From Candidatus Competibacteraceae bacterium (lineage in GTDB: Bacteria > Pseudomonadota > Gammaproteobacteria > Competibacterales > Competibacteraceae): DNA of 7,091 bases. How positions within the stretch are numbered: position 1 is the first letter of the stretch; every line of letters begins with the position of its first letter. Location of the stretch: assembly GCA_003527885.1 (NCBI GenBank), contig DPWB01000223.1:4252-11342 (forward strand). Direction: 5' to 3'. This document shows, piece by piece, positions 1-6,107 of this stretch. A program made the translations under genes and the position numbers. The notes below the pieces were generated by a model, which was not told where the DNA came from, ran no database searches, and saw only the letters and a program-made list of their open reading frames with translations.

Positions 1-87
1 CTGCCACGCCACCGGATTGTGGGCGTGCTGGCGCAGATAAGGGCTAGTTTCATGAATCAGCCGGTTGGCGTGCCGCGGTTCGGACAT
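1..87 (-). CDS. N-terminus of DUF255 thioredoxin-domain protein (YyaL/SPATA20 family), partial
   Basis: This is the 5' end of a gene running leftward off the window. Translation from the ATG at 87 gives 29 residues, including the stretch [19 protein letters not shown]. That stretch is the characteristic opening of the DUF255 family (YyaL in Bacillus, SPATA20 in animals), where it leads into a thioredoxin-like fold followed by a six-hairpin-glycosidase-like domain. The usual NPVDW reads NPVAW here, a small departure. Full-length members are about 650-700 residues, so over 95% of the gene lies outside and the CxxC-type site cannot be checked. The cellular role of the family is poorly defined. 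The upstream ribosome site is weak (GAGAG a few bases before the ATG). It follows the Hpt gene on the same strand with a 115-base gap, so co-transcription is possible. The family call rests on strong N-terminal motif recognition. Confidence 0.85.
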   Translation of the reverse strand, partial: MSEPRHANRLIHETSPYLRQHAHNPVAWQ

Positions 88-202
88 GATGGAGCTCTCG
101 CAATGGAGGTCGGCGATGACCGGGTTGTTTGACACCACTATCGCGCCGGGGATCCGCTGCGGCCGGCGGGAACGTTTGTGGTCGCGCCGCGCCCGGCAAC
201 CC
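88..202. other. 115-base gap between Hpt gene and DUF255 gene
   Basis: No convincing gene was found here. A 6-bp inverted repeat (CGCCGG at 144-149 with CCGGCG at 163-168, 13-base loop) lies downstream of the Hpt stop on the minus strand. It has no T-run after it in either direction, so it is at best a weak terminator candidate. The leader and any promoter of the DUF255 gene must lie here if that gene is not read through from the Hpt gene. Confidence 0.4.
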
Positions 203-562
203 TTATTTCAACTGGGCCTGGAGCGCCGCCGCCGTTTCAGCGGCGACGGCCCGAGCGGCTTGCAACCAGCGCCGCGCCTCCTCCAGCGCGTTCGAGCGGC
301 CGGCCTGTTCCAGGCGCTGCACCCATTCGGCCAAGCGCAACGCCCCCAGGCTGCCGCAACTGGATTTAAATTTGTGGCCGGTCTGATAAAGTTGTCCGGC
401 ATCGCCACGGGCGATGGCGTCTTGCAACCGCTCCAATTGCAGCGGCAGGTCGTCGAGGAAGTTTTGCAGCAAATCGGCGAACTCGTCTTCCATGACCTCA
501 CGCAATTCGAGGATGACCTCGTCATCGAGCAACGGCCACTCATTGAGATCAAGGTCGCTCAT
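203..562 (-). CDS. HptB-like histidine phosphotransfer (Hpt) protein
   Basis: A 119-residue, all-helical soluble protein that fits a free-standing Hpt domain, which relays phosphate between histidine kinases and receiver domains in the cytoplasm. The phospho-accepting site is His63 in [12 protein letters not shown] (63-74), matching the HxxK(G/S)S...GA signature with Lys66 and Gly73. The N-terminal helix around [10 protein letters not shown] (19-28) resembles Pseudomonas HptB (about 116 residues), from memory. I place the start at 562 rather than an in-frame ATG at 610. The 562 start has GGGAGG 8 bases upstream, and the 16 extra residues of the longer form do not look like Hpt sequence. It has no kinase beside it. 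The nearest signalling genes are the rssC/rssB operon more than 1.1 kb away on the same strand, with two plus-strand genes between. Its partner is therefore unknown. Hpt identity is secure; HptB orthology is tentative. Confidence 0.9.
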   Translation of the reverse strand: MSDLDLNEWPLLDDEVILELREVMEDEFADLLQNFLDDLPLQLERLQDAIARGDAGQLYQTGHKFKSSCGSLGALRLAEWVQRLEQAGRSNALEEARRWLQAARAVAAETAAALQAQLK

Positions 563-570
563 GCGGTGAG

Positions 571-576
571 CCTCCC
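571..576 (-). promoter_or_regulatory. Ribosome binding site fixing the Hpt start
   Basis: The minus strand reads GGGAGG here, 8 bases before the ATG at 562. It decides in favour of the short form of the Hpt gene over the upstream in-frame ATG at 610. Confidence 0.75.
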
Positions 577-662
577 AAGCGTTCGGATAACACAAGCATA
601 CACCATACACCCCACGCGGCGCGCGTTACCCGCCCGATTCGACCGGCGCTCGACCCACCCCC

Positions 663-667
663 AGGAG
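663..667 (+). promoter_or_regulatory. Ribosome binding site of CYTH gene
   Basis: AGGAG lies 8 bases before the ATG at 676 and supports that start. Confidence 0.75.
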
Positions 668-675
668 CTTGCGAC

Positions 676-1143
676 ATGGGCATTGAAATCGAACACAAGT
701 TTTTGATTCGCAACGATGGCTGGCGCCAGCAGGCCGAACGTTCGGTGCGGATGCGCCAAGGCTATCTGACCAGCGACGCCCGCTGCTCGGTGCGGGTGCG
801 GCTGGCGGGCGGGCGGGGCTTTCTCAACATCAAGAGCGGCACGCTCGGCATCCAGCGCAGCGAGTACGAATACCCGATCCCCGCCGCGGAGGCCGAGGAA
901 ATCCTCGATGCCTTGTGCGAGAAGCCGCTGCTGGAGAAAACCCGACATTTCGTGCGTCATGGCCAGCACCTGTGGGAAATCGACGAGTTCGCCGGCGACA
1001 ACGCCGGATTGATCGTGGCCGAAGTGGAGTTGCGCCGTCCCGACGAGCCCTTCGCGCGGCCGGACTGGCTGGGCGAGGACGTTTCACACGACATCCGCTA
1101 CTACAACTCGCAACTGGCCCGCCATCCCTACACGACATGGTGA
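676..1143 (+). CDS. CYTH domain protein, triphosphate tunnel metalloenzyme (probable inorganic triphosphatase)
   Basis: A 155-residue single-domain CYTH protein. The signature ExExK is present as EIEHK (residues 4-8) at the very N-terminus. The alternating charged residues expected to line the eight-stranded tunnel follow in order: Arg27, Arg40 and Arg42 (CSVRVR), Lys53 (NIKSG), Glu63 and Glu65 (EYEYP), Lys88 and Arg90, Glu101 and Asp103, Glu116 and Glu118 (VAEVEL). Small bacterial proteins of this type, such as the Nitrosomonas europaea enzyme, hydrolyse inorganic triphosphate with a divalent metal. Other CYTH proteins are adenylate cyclases or thiamine triphosphatases, so the substrate is inferred. 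The protein has no signal peptide and is presumably cytoplasmic. Its end overlaps the next gene by 7 bases, suggesting co-translation with the YkuD-domain enzyme. The family is secure; the exact activity is not. Confidence 0.92.
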   Translation: MGIEIEHKFLIRNDGWRQQAERSVRMRQGYLTSDARCSVRVRLAGGRGFLNIKSGTLGIQRSEYEYPIPAAEAEEILDALCEKPLLEKTRHFVRHGQHLWEIDEFAGDNAGLIVAEVELRRPDEPFARPDWLGEDVSHDIRYYNSQLARHPYTTW

Positions 1144-1631
1144 ATCGCGAACGGCTGATCCGGGTCAGCATTCCCGAGCAGCGACTGACGCTGGCGGTGG
1201 GGGGGCGAACGGTCGCCCGCTATCCGGTCTCGACCGCCTTTAACGGTCCCGGCGAGCGACGCGGCAGCGGTTGCACCCCGCGCGGCTGGCACCGCATCCG
1301 CATCAAGATCGGCGACGGCCTGCCGCCCGATACCGTATTCGTCGGGCGGCGACCGACCGGCGAAATTTACAATCCGGAACTGGCGGCGCGCCACCCCGAA
1401 CGGGACTGGATTCTGACCCGCATTTTGTGGCTGACCGGCCTGGAGTCCGGCTGCAATCGCGGGGGCGACCGCGATAGCTTGCGCCGCTTCATCTACATCC
1501 ACGGCTGCCCGGCGACCGCGCCGATGGGCGTGCCGCTGTCGCACGGGTGCATCCGTATGCACAACCCCGCACTGCTCGCCCTGTTCGAGCGGGTGGCGGC
1601 GGGCGACCGAGTCTTTATCGCCGGCGGCTAG
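1137..1631 (+). CDS. Leaderless YkuD-fold L,D-transpeptidase family enzyme
   Basis: A 164-residue protein consisting almost entirely of a YkuD catalytic domain. The active-site signature is clear: IHGC with His122 and, 14 residues on, SHGCIRM (135-141) with catalytic Cys138. PTGEIY (73-78) and ERDWILTRILWLTGLE (88-103) are typical of the short proteobacterial subfamily. Exported L,D-transpeptidases cross-link or edit periplasmic peptidoglycan. Here the fold begins by about residue 7, with no signal peptide or membrane segment, and extending the frame upstream adds only a basic, non-signal-like sequence. A cytoplasmic role is therefore inferred, for example trimming recycled muropeptides as an L,D-carboxypeptidase, as reported for the leaderless Acinetobacter YkuD protein ElsL/LdtK. 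The ATG at 1137 lies inside the CYTH gene (ATGGTGA overlap), and the adjacent in-frame GTG at 1140 is an alternative start. No strong ribosome site precedes it, which fits translational coupling. Confidence 0.9.
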   Translation: MVNRERLIRVSIPEQRLTLAVGGRTVARYPVSTAFNGPGERRGSGCTPRGWHRIRIKIGDGLPPDTVFVGRRPTGEIYNPELAARHPERDWILTRILWLTGLESGCNRGGDRDSLRRFIYIHGCPATAPMGVPLSHGCIRMHNPALLALFERVAAGDRVFIAGG

Positions 1632-1648
1632 CGGACGGTCCAGCCGCC
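1623..1648 (+). terminator. GC-rich hairpin overlapping the YkuD-gene stop, possible terminator
   Basis: GGCGGCT (1623-1629) pairs perfectly with AGCCGCC (1642-1648). The 12-base loop can form three more pairs (GGA with TCC). The hairpin spans the TAG stop at 1629-1631. No T-run follows (the next bases are CCCGCG), so a classical intrinsic terminator is not supported, though the hairpin could still slow polymerase or protect the mRNA 3' end. Confidence 0.3.
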
Positions 1649-1714
1649 CCCGCGTTGCGCCGGCGCACTGAAATTCGCGCTCCGTTCCCGCTTCGCCCGC
1701 GCTCGAACGCCGTG
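1632..1714. other. Convergent intergenic gap between YkuD gene and rssC
   Basis: An 83-base gap where the plus-strand CYTH/YkuD unit meets the minus-strand signalling operon. It contains a perfect 12-base palindrome, TGCGCCGGCGCA (1656-1667), and no T-run on either strand. No gene is seen. Termination here is either Rho-dependent or depends on the hairpin at 1623-1648. Confidence 0.4.
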
Positions 1715-2209
1715 TTAACGCGGGTCCAACTTGGCGCGTAAGTTGTCCAGCACCCCTTTGAAGACTTCTTGATTTTGCGGGTTGAGTTCGCTGAGCGTGC
1801 GGTGCGCTTCGAACACGATGCGGGTTAGCTCCTCTTTGCAAGGCGCCTCGATCGCCAGTTGTCGCAGCGTTTCCGAGATAGTTTCACCGGTGTCGCGGAT
1901 ATCGAATATCTCATAGAATCCCATGGTTTCAAGCAGCTGGTTCACGTCGGGGTTCGTCGAGAACAAAGTGGTCTTGCGGCCGAAGCGCTCGCGGCTGAAG
2001 TTGGCGATCTTCGCCAGCAACCCCAAGCTGGTGCTGTCGATGGAACGGGTTTGCGTGATATCCACCACGATATCGTCATAATCGGCGCGGGCGAACAAGC
2101 CGTCCAGAAAATCCGCCAACGCGCAACCCATGGTGTAGCGAATTTCACCCGCCAGCTTGACGATATAGGTCGTTCCCTGTTTGGCGTAAAAAGCGGCGCC
2201 CTCGTCCAT
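1715..2209 (-). CDS. rssC: RssC-type STAS protein (anti-sigma factor antagonist)
   Basis: A 164-residue cytoplasmic protein with an N-terminal STAS domain (about 5-110) and a charged, probably helical tail (about 115-164). The switch motif is RSIDSTSLGLLAKI (55-68). Ser59 or Thr60 after Asp58 lies where SpoIIAA and RsbV are phosphorylated by their anti-sigma kinases. Unphosphorylated proteins of this type bind an anti-sigma factor and free the sigma factor. The tail includes EAHRTLSELN, which I associate with Pseudomonas RssC. The gene starts 1 base after the stop of the PP2C-domain regulator, its presumed phosphatase, and is last in the operon. The start at 2209 is chosen because AGAGAGG sits 5 bases upstream; the in-frame ATG at 2287 lies inside rssB and gives unrelated sequence. 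The STAS call is secure; RssC orthology rests on motif memory plus its rssB neighbour. Confidence 0.88.
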   Translation of the reverse strand: MDEGAAFYAKQGTTYIVKLAGEIRYTMGCALADFLDGLFARADYDDIVVDITQTRSIDSTSLGLLAKIANFSRERFGRKTTLFSTNPDVNQLLETMGFYEIFDIRDTGETISETLRQLAIEAPCKEELTRIVFEAHRTLSELNPQNQEVFKGVLDNLRAKLDPR

Positions 2210-2210
2210 T

Positions 2211-3392
2211 TCAACCTCTCTTCTCGACCAGCAACAGGCTGATATCATCCGGCAGCAGGCCGGCGTGCTCCAGCCCCAGCGCCGCAATCAGACCGTCGAG
2301 CGTCAGGTCGATCCTGCTCGCCATGTCCAGCAAGAACGCTTGCTTTTCGCGCAAATTGGCTTGCGGCAGGGTTTCGAGAATGCCGTCCGAAATCAGTAGG
2401 AGCGCGAATTCGGGCGGGAGTTGCAGGGATTCGGTCTGGTAGCTGGCGAAATCGAACAGCCCGATCGGCAGGCTTTTCTTGCCGATATATACCGCCTGTC
2501 GGCCGTCGAACAGGATCGGAAAGGGGAATTGGCCGCCGCTGCTGTAGCGCAGATGGTTGGTGTTCCAGTCGATGACCCCGAAAAAGATGGTCAGGTACTT
2601 ATCCATGTGGCAACTGAACACTTCCCGATTCAGCCGGCTCAGCGTCTCGGCGGGATTCAGGATGCCGCGATCCCGGTTTTGCCGGTGCAGCTCCCGGTAA
2701 CGGCCGATATAGCTTTTCAGCATGACCGTCACGAACGCGGAGGACACGCCGTGACCGGAAACATCGGCGATGTAGAAGCCCAGATGCTCGCCGTCGATGG
2801 GGAAATAATCCACGAAGTCGCCGCTGAGATATTGGGAGGTGAACAGATGGCGGCTGAACCGGTAATTTCGGTAGAGCTTGTTGTTCTCGGGCAGCAGCTG
2901 AAACTGGATGCGCCGCGCGGCCGCTTCGTCTTCCTGCAAGCGCCGCAAGGTTTGCAGCAGTTGCTCGTTGACGGCCTCCAGATGCAAGCGGTGCTCGCGA
3001 TTTTCCCGCCGCAGCCGGGCGCGCTCCAAGGCGTGGGCAATGGCGTGCTCCAGCATCGCCATGTCCTCGATCGGCTTGGTCACGTAGTCCCAGGCGCCCA
3101 GTTTGAGCGCCTGAATGGCGTCGCTCATCCCGCCCAGCCCGGACACCACCAGAATCGGTAGGTCCGGGTAATCGCGGGTCACGGCGGCCAAGACTTGCAA
3201 GCCGTCCATGCCCGGCAAGCGCAGATCGCACAACACCAGATCGGGCTGTTCCCGGCGGATCAGCTCAAGGCCGGTCGGCCCGTCGGTGGCCTGGAGCACG
3301 GTGAAGCCGTTATCTTCCAAAAAGGCGGTGAGCACTTCCAAAAGCAGCGGCTCGTCGTCGATCATCAGGATGCGCGCGGCTCGCTCGCTCAT
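2211..3392 (-). CDS. rssB: RssB-type response regulator with intact PP2C (SpoIIE-type) phosphatase domain
   Basis: A 393-residue cytoplasmic protein in three parts. The receiver domain (about 7-120) has acidic pocket Asp12/Asp13, phospho-acceptor Asp56, Ser84 and Lys106. A linker of about 110-165 is rich in Glu, Arg and Leu and probably coiled coil. The PP2C serine/threonine phosphatase domain (about 165-391) keeps its metal-binding acids: SGDFVDYF (Asp192), ADVSGHG (Asp210), SDGILE (Asp336) and DDISLLLV (Asp382/383). Length, order and wording (SGDFVDYF, SSAFVTVMLK, PDDI) match Pseudomonas aeruginosa RssB (394 residues) as I recall it. Enterobacterial RssB delivers RpoS to ClpXP and has a degenerate PP2C domain, whereas this one looks catalytic. 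Its likely substrate is the phosphorylated STAS protein encoded next. The start overlaps the preceding gene as ATGA and has AAGAGG 7 bases upstream. No C-terminal HATPase domain follows, unlike HsbR. Confidence 0.93.
   Translation of the reverse strand: MSERAARILMIDDEPLLLEVLTAFLEDNGFTVLQATDGPTGLELIRREQPDLVLCDLRLPGMDGLQVLAAVTRDYPDLPILVVSGLGGMSDAIQALKLGAWDYVTKPIEDMAMLEHAIAHALERARLRRENREHRLHLEAVNEQLLQTLRRLQEDEAAARRIQFQLLPENNKLYRNYRFSRHLFTSQYLSGDFVDYFPIDGEHLGFYIADVSGHGVSSAFVTVMLKSYIGRYRELHRQNRDRGILNPAETLSRLNREVFSCHMDKYLTIFFGVIDWNTNHLRYSSGGQFPFPILFDGRQAVYIGKKSLPIGLFDFASYQTESLQLPPEFALLLISDGILETLPQANLREKQAFLLDMASRIDLTLDGLIAALGLEHAGLLPDDISLLLVEKRG
2215..2221 (-). promoter_or_regulatory. Ribosome binding site of rssC
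   Basis: The minus strand reads AGAGAGG here, within the last codons of rssB and 5 bases before the ATG at 2209. It fixes the rssC start and gives the last cistron its own initiation signal. Confidence 0.75.
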
Positions 3393-3778
3393 AGCCGCGC
3401 CTCTTGTGGGTCCGCCAACGCCCGCACCGCCGCCGCCAGCGGCCCCATGTCCTCCAGCGGTTTGCGATAAACCCGGCTGTCGTCGAGACCCATGGTGCGT
3501 AAATCCTCGGGCAGGCTGTAGCTGGAAGAACCGGTATGAATCAGGAATTTCATCTCGGGATATAACTCGTGAAGCGCGCGAATGGCGGTGTTGCCGTCCA
3601 TGTCCGGCAGGCGCATGTCCATGATGCAGACCGGGCAGCTAACGCCGGCTTGCAGCCAGAACAGCGCGTGGGTCGCGGATTCGAAGGCCACCACGCCCAG
3701 GCCTTCGTCTTCCAAATACGCTTTCAAGTTTTCCCTGATCATTTCCTCGTCGTCAACGATCAAAACCCAGCCCGTCAT
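3389..3778 (-). CDS. Single-domain response regulator (CheY-like receiver)
   Basis: A 129-residue protein that is a receiver domain and nothing else. It has acidic pocket Asp9/Asp10, phospho-acceptor Asp54 (CIMDMRLPDMDG), Thr82 and Lys106 (RKPLED), so phosphorylation chemistry appears intact. With no output domain it must act by protein contact, as a phosphate sink, or as an intermediate in a relay. Its sequence is similar to the receiver half of the following RssB-type protein (VDDEEMIRENLKAYLEDEG against IDDEPLLLEVLTAFLEDNG, and KPLEDM against KPIEDM), which suggests a tandem duplication. Both ends overlap the neighbours as ATGA, placing it firmly in the operon between kinase and rssB. GGGAG lies 8 bases before the start, inside the kinase gene. 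Confidence 0.93.
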   Translation of the reverse strand: MTGWVLIVDDEEMIRENLKAYLEDEGLGVVAFESATHALFWLQAGVSCPVCIMDMRLPDMDGNTAIRALHELYPEMKFLIHTGSSSYSLPEDLRTMGLDDSRVYRKPLEDMGPLAAAVRALADPQEARL

Positions 3779-6033
3779 GACAACTTCTCCCGCGCCAGCG
3801 GCAGGCGGAGGCTGAAACAGGCGCCCTGCCCAGGTTTGGAGGTCACCGACAACCGGCCGTTGTGCTGTTCGGTGACGATGAAATAAGACACCGACAATCC
3901 CAGGCCGGTACCGACCCCAACATCCTTGGTCGTGAAAAAAGGCTCGAAAATGCGTTTGAGGGTTTTGTCCTCCATGCCGGGTCCGTTGTCAACCACTTCC
4001 AGCACGGCGTAATCCGCCTCGCGCGCGGTCCGCAAAAGGATGCTGGGCGACGGAGTGTTTTCCTCGGCCATGGCCTGGGCCGCGTTTTTGAGCAGATTAA
4101 GAATCACCTGTTCGATTTCTGTCTTGTCGCAATACACCAGCCGCAAGGCGGGATCGTAGGCGCGTTCGATGCGGATTCGCTTGAAATCGTACTTCTTTTT
4201 CAGATCGTAGTCGCTAGCGGCCAACCGCAGCACGGTTTCCAGCAGGTCTTCCACCTCGACCAGGGCAAACTGCGCTTGCGCTTCGCTGCGCCGGCTGAAC
4301 GACAGCATGTCGGCCACGATCTTGGCCGCCCGCACGCCGGCTTCGCGAATACCCTCCAGCAAGCGCAGAATACCGCGTTCTTGCAGGTAGCGGTTGAGCT
4401 GGTTCAGATCGACGCCCACGGCGTCGGCCGCCGCCCGATTCTGAGCCAGCTCCGGCCCGATGCGCCGCAGGATGTTTTGGCTGCCCTGCAAGATCGCGCC
4501 GAGCGGGTTGTTGATCTCGTGCGCCATGCCGGCCGCCAGCCCGCCCACCGAGAGCATTTTCTCGGTCTGCACCATCATCGATTCGATGCGGACCCGGGCG
4601 GTGACATCATCCATACGGATCACGGCGCCGCTCACGTTGTCCGCCATCAGGGGGTAAACCATCACATCGGCATAATGCAGTTCGCCGTCCACTTCCAGCG
4701 TCATGCGGGGCGTCTTGATCGGATGGCCGTCCCGGATCGCCTGCCGCACCTGCTCGAACTGGCTTTGCAACTGCGGAAAAACCTCGCCGAAGAACCGGCC
4801 CTGCGCCGCTGCCCAGGACACGCCGCCGGCCTGTTCGGCCGGCTGGTTCAGCACCGTGATGTAGCCCCAGGGATCGACGCCGACCAGCACCGAGGGCATC
4901 GAGTCGATGATGTTCTTGAGGTAGAGCCGCATCCGCGCCACGTCTTCCTTGGCGCGCTTTTGTTCGGTGATATCGATGGCCACGCTCAACACCGCCGACT
5001 CGCTCATGCCGGATTCGTTGAAGGGGATCTTGATGGTTTGCAGCGTGCAAACGCGGCCGGTGTGATCGGTGAAAACCTCCTCGGGGATGAGCCTGGACTC
5101 CCAGTTTTCGAGCACGGCCCGGTCGTCGGCCAGCCTTTGTTCGACCTCTTCCGGCACGCCGTGACCGGGGGGATGAGAGCGGTCGACCAGCGCCTCGACC
5201 GTGGAGCCGTACGCGGCGGCGGTGGCGCGGTTGGCCAGCAGGAAACGGCCGTGGCGGTCGCGGGCGAAGATCATGTGCGGCACCAGATCGATGATGCGCC
5301 GCAAGCGCAGCTCGCTCTGGTAGAGCGCCGCCTCCGCCTTGGCCTGTTCGGTGATGTCGGTGCCGGTGCCGCGGTAGCCTCGAAACCGGCCTTGCTCGTC
5401 GTGGATGGGTTTGCCGCTCACCTTCAGGTAACGCCCGTTTTGCCAGTCGCCGATCAGTTGGGTTTGGTAGATAAAATCGCGAAACGGCGCCCGCGTTTCC
5501 AACACCTCGCGGTGCTTGCGCCACTTCTGCGGATCGATGCTCGCATCGGCTCCCGCCAGCTCCCAGCGCGTGAGCCCCAACACGGATTGTGTCCCGATTC
5601 CGGTCAAGGCCTCAAACCGTTCGGACAAATAAGTGAACCGCAGGTTTTCATCCATTTCCCAGATCCAGTCGCTGGCCGCTTCCGTCACGTCGCGGAAACG
5701 CGCTTCACTTTCGCGCAACGCCGTTTCCACCCGCTGTCGCTCGTTCAGTTCGCGCTGCAACTGCCGGGTGCGCCGCACCGCCTCCTGGCGCTGTAGCCAA
5801 CACCAAAACAAGGCCACGCTGGCCAGCAGGATGACGGGAATCAAAACCAAAACCGTATAATTGATTTTTCCTCCGGCGCCACCCGATCCCAGCGGCTCGC
5901 CGAGCCAATCGCTCGCGGCGCTCGCGGTGGCGGCCAGCGCGCCGAGCGCCGCCGCAAGCAGCTCGTTCGACCCGAAGCGCCGCCGCGAAAGAGCGGGGCG
6001 CTTACGGCTGGGTAGGACACGCGAGATCGGCAT
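3775..6033 (-). CDS. Membrane-anchored sensor histidine kinase with three PAS domains
   Basis: A 752-residue kinase and the first gene of the operon. A basic N-terminus (Arg/Lys-rich, 5-19) is followed by a hydrophobic stretch at about 23-42, a short Gly/Ser-rich loop, and a clear membrane helix at about 58-80. This suggests two membrane passes with almost no periplasmic domain. A short coiled segment (82-108) leads to three PAS domains at about 109-229, 237-358 and 366-482; the first two end in DITEQ. The catalytic core has the H-box MAHEINNPLG with His505, N-box residues Asn646/Asn650 (NLLKNA), G1 DNGPG (682-686) and G2 GTGLGL (708-713). It has no attached receiver, so it should phosphorylate the receiver proteins encoded just downstream. 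Sensing is probably intracellular or membrane-linked through PAS; no cofactor can be named. The start at 6033 has no obvious ribosome site and is the least certain part. Confidence 0.94.
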   Translation of the reverse strand: MPISRVLPSRKRPALSRRRFGSNELLAAALGALAATASAASDWLGEPLGSGGAGGKINYTVLVLIPVILLASVALFWCWLQRQEAVRRTRQLQRELNERQRVETALRESEARFRDVTEAASDWIWEMDENLRFTYLSERFEALTGIGTQSVLGLTRWELAGADASIDPQKWRKHREVLETRAPFRDFIYQTQLIGDWQNGRYLKVSGKPIHDEQGRFRGYRGTGTDITEQAKAEAALYQSELRLRRIIDLVPHMIFARDRHGRFLLANRATAAAYGSTVEALVDRSHPPGHGVPEEVEQRLADDRAVLENWESRLIPEEVFTDHTGRVCTLQTIKIPFNESGMSESAVLSVAIDITEQKRAKEDVARMRLYLKNIIDSMPSVLVGVDPWGYITVLNQPAEQAGGVSWAAAQGRFFGEVFPQLQSQFEQVRQAIRDGHPIKTPRMTLEVDGELHYADVMVYPLMADNVSGAVIRMDDVTARVRIESMMVQTEKMLSVGGLAAGMAHEINNPLGAILQGSQNILRRIGPELAQNRAAADAVGVDLNQLNRYLQERGILRLLEGIREAGVRAAKIVADMLSFSRRSEAQAQFALVEVEDLLETVLRLAASDYDLKKKYDFKRIRIERAYDPALRLVYCDKTEIEQVILNLLKNAAQAMAEENTPSPSILLRTAREADYAVLEVVDNGPGMEDKTLKRIFEPFFTTKDVGVGTGLGLSVSYFIVTEQHNGRLSVTSKPGQGACFSLRLPLAREKLS

Positions 6034-6107
6034 GGCAACTGGTCATCGTCCGATAAAACGCTATCATAGAACTGTTTTCTTCCAAGAGCCGCTACGGGGC
6101 GCAAACA
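6034..6107. promoter_or_regulatory. Divergent promoter region between kinase operon and nagZ
   Basis: This 74-base gap must contain the start signals of the four-gene operon (leftward) and of nagZ (rightward) unless they lie in coding sequence. It is clearly AT-richer than its flanks (about 6050-6083). On the plus strand TATCAT (6062-6067) could be a -10, but the -35 position reads CTGGTC, a poor match. On the minus strand TATGAT overlaps the same bases, with TTGGAA only 11 bases upstream, which is too close. A region is called, not a defined promoter. Confidence 0.4.

Larger units (their letters stand above)
563..675. other. Divergent intergenic region between Hpt gene and CYTH gene
   Basis: This 113-base gap separates two divergent genes, so it should hold promoters for both. 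The centre (about 585-612) is the only AT-richer part. On the minus strand it contains TATGCT and TTATCC, which could act as -10 elements, but no matching -35 at good spacing was seen, so no promoter is called. AGGAG at 663-667 serves the CYTH gene. Confidence 0.4.

Noticed and set aside
65..706. A 213-codon plus-strand open frame
   Set aside because: It covers the Hpt gene in antisense and runs into the CYTH gene, its sequence is low-complexity Arg/Gln/Leu-rich, and no motif is seen.
1656..1667. 12-base palindrome TGCGCCGGCGCA as an operator
   Set aside because: It lies in a convergent gap downstream of both genes with no promoter near it. Short GC palindromes are common in DNA of this composition.
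2421..3161. A 246-codon open frame opposite rssB
   Set aside because: It is antisense to a well-supported gene and has no domain signature or ribosome site.
3862..5796. A 644-codon open frame on the plus strand opposite the kinase gene
   Set aside because: It lies entirely antisense to a kinase with clear domains. It is rich in His, Gln and Arg, shows no recognisable motif, and is explained by GC-rich codon bias keeping the opposite frame open.
6052..6065. GATA/TATC half-sites as an operator in the divergent promoter region
   Set aside because: Only four bases are paired, which is not distinguishable from chance.
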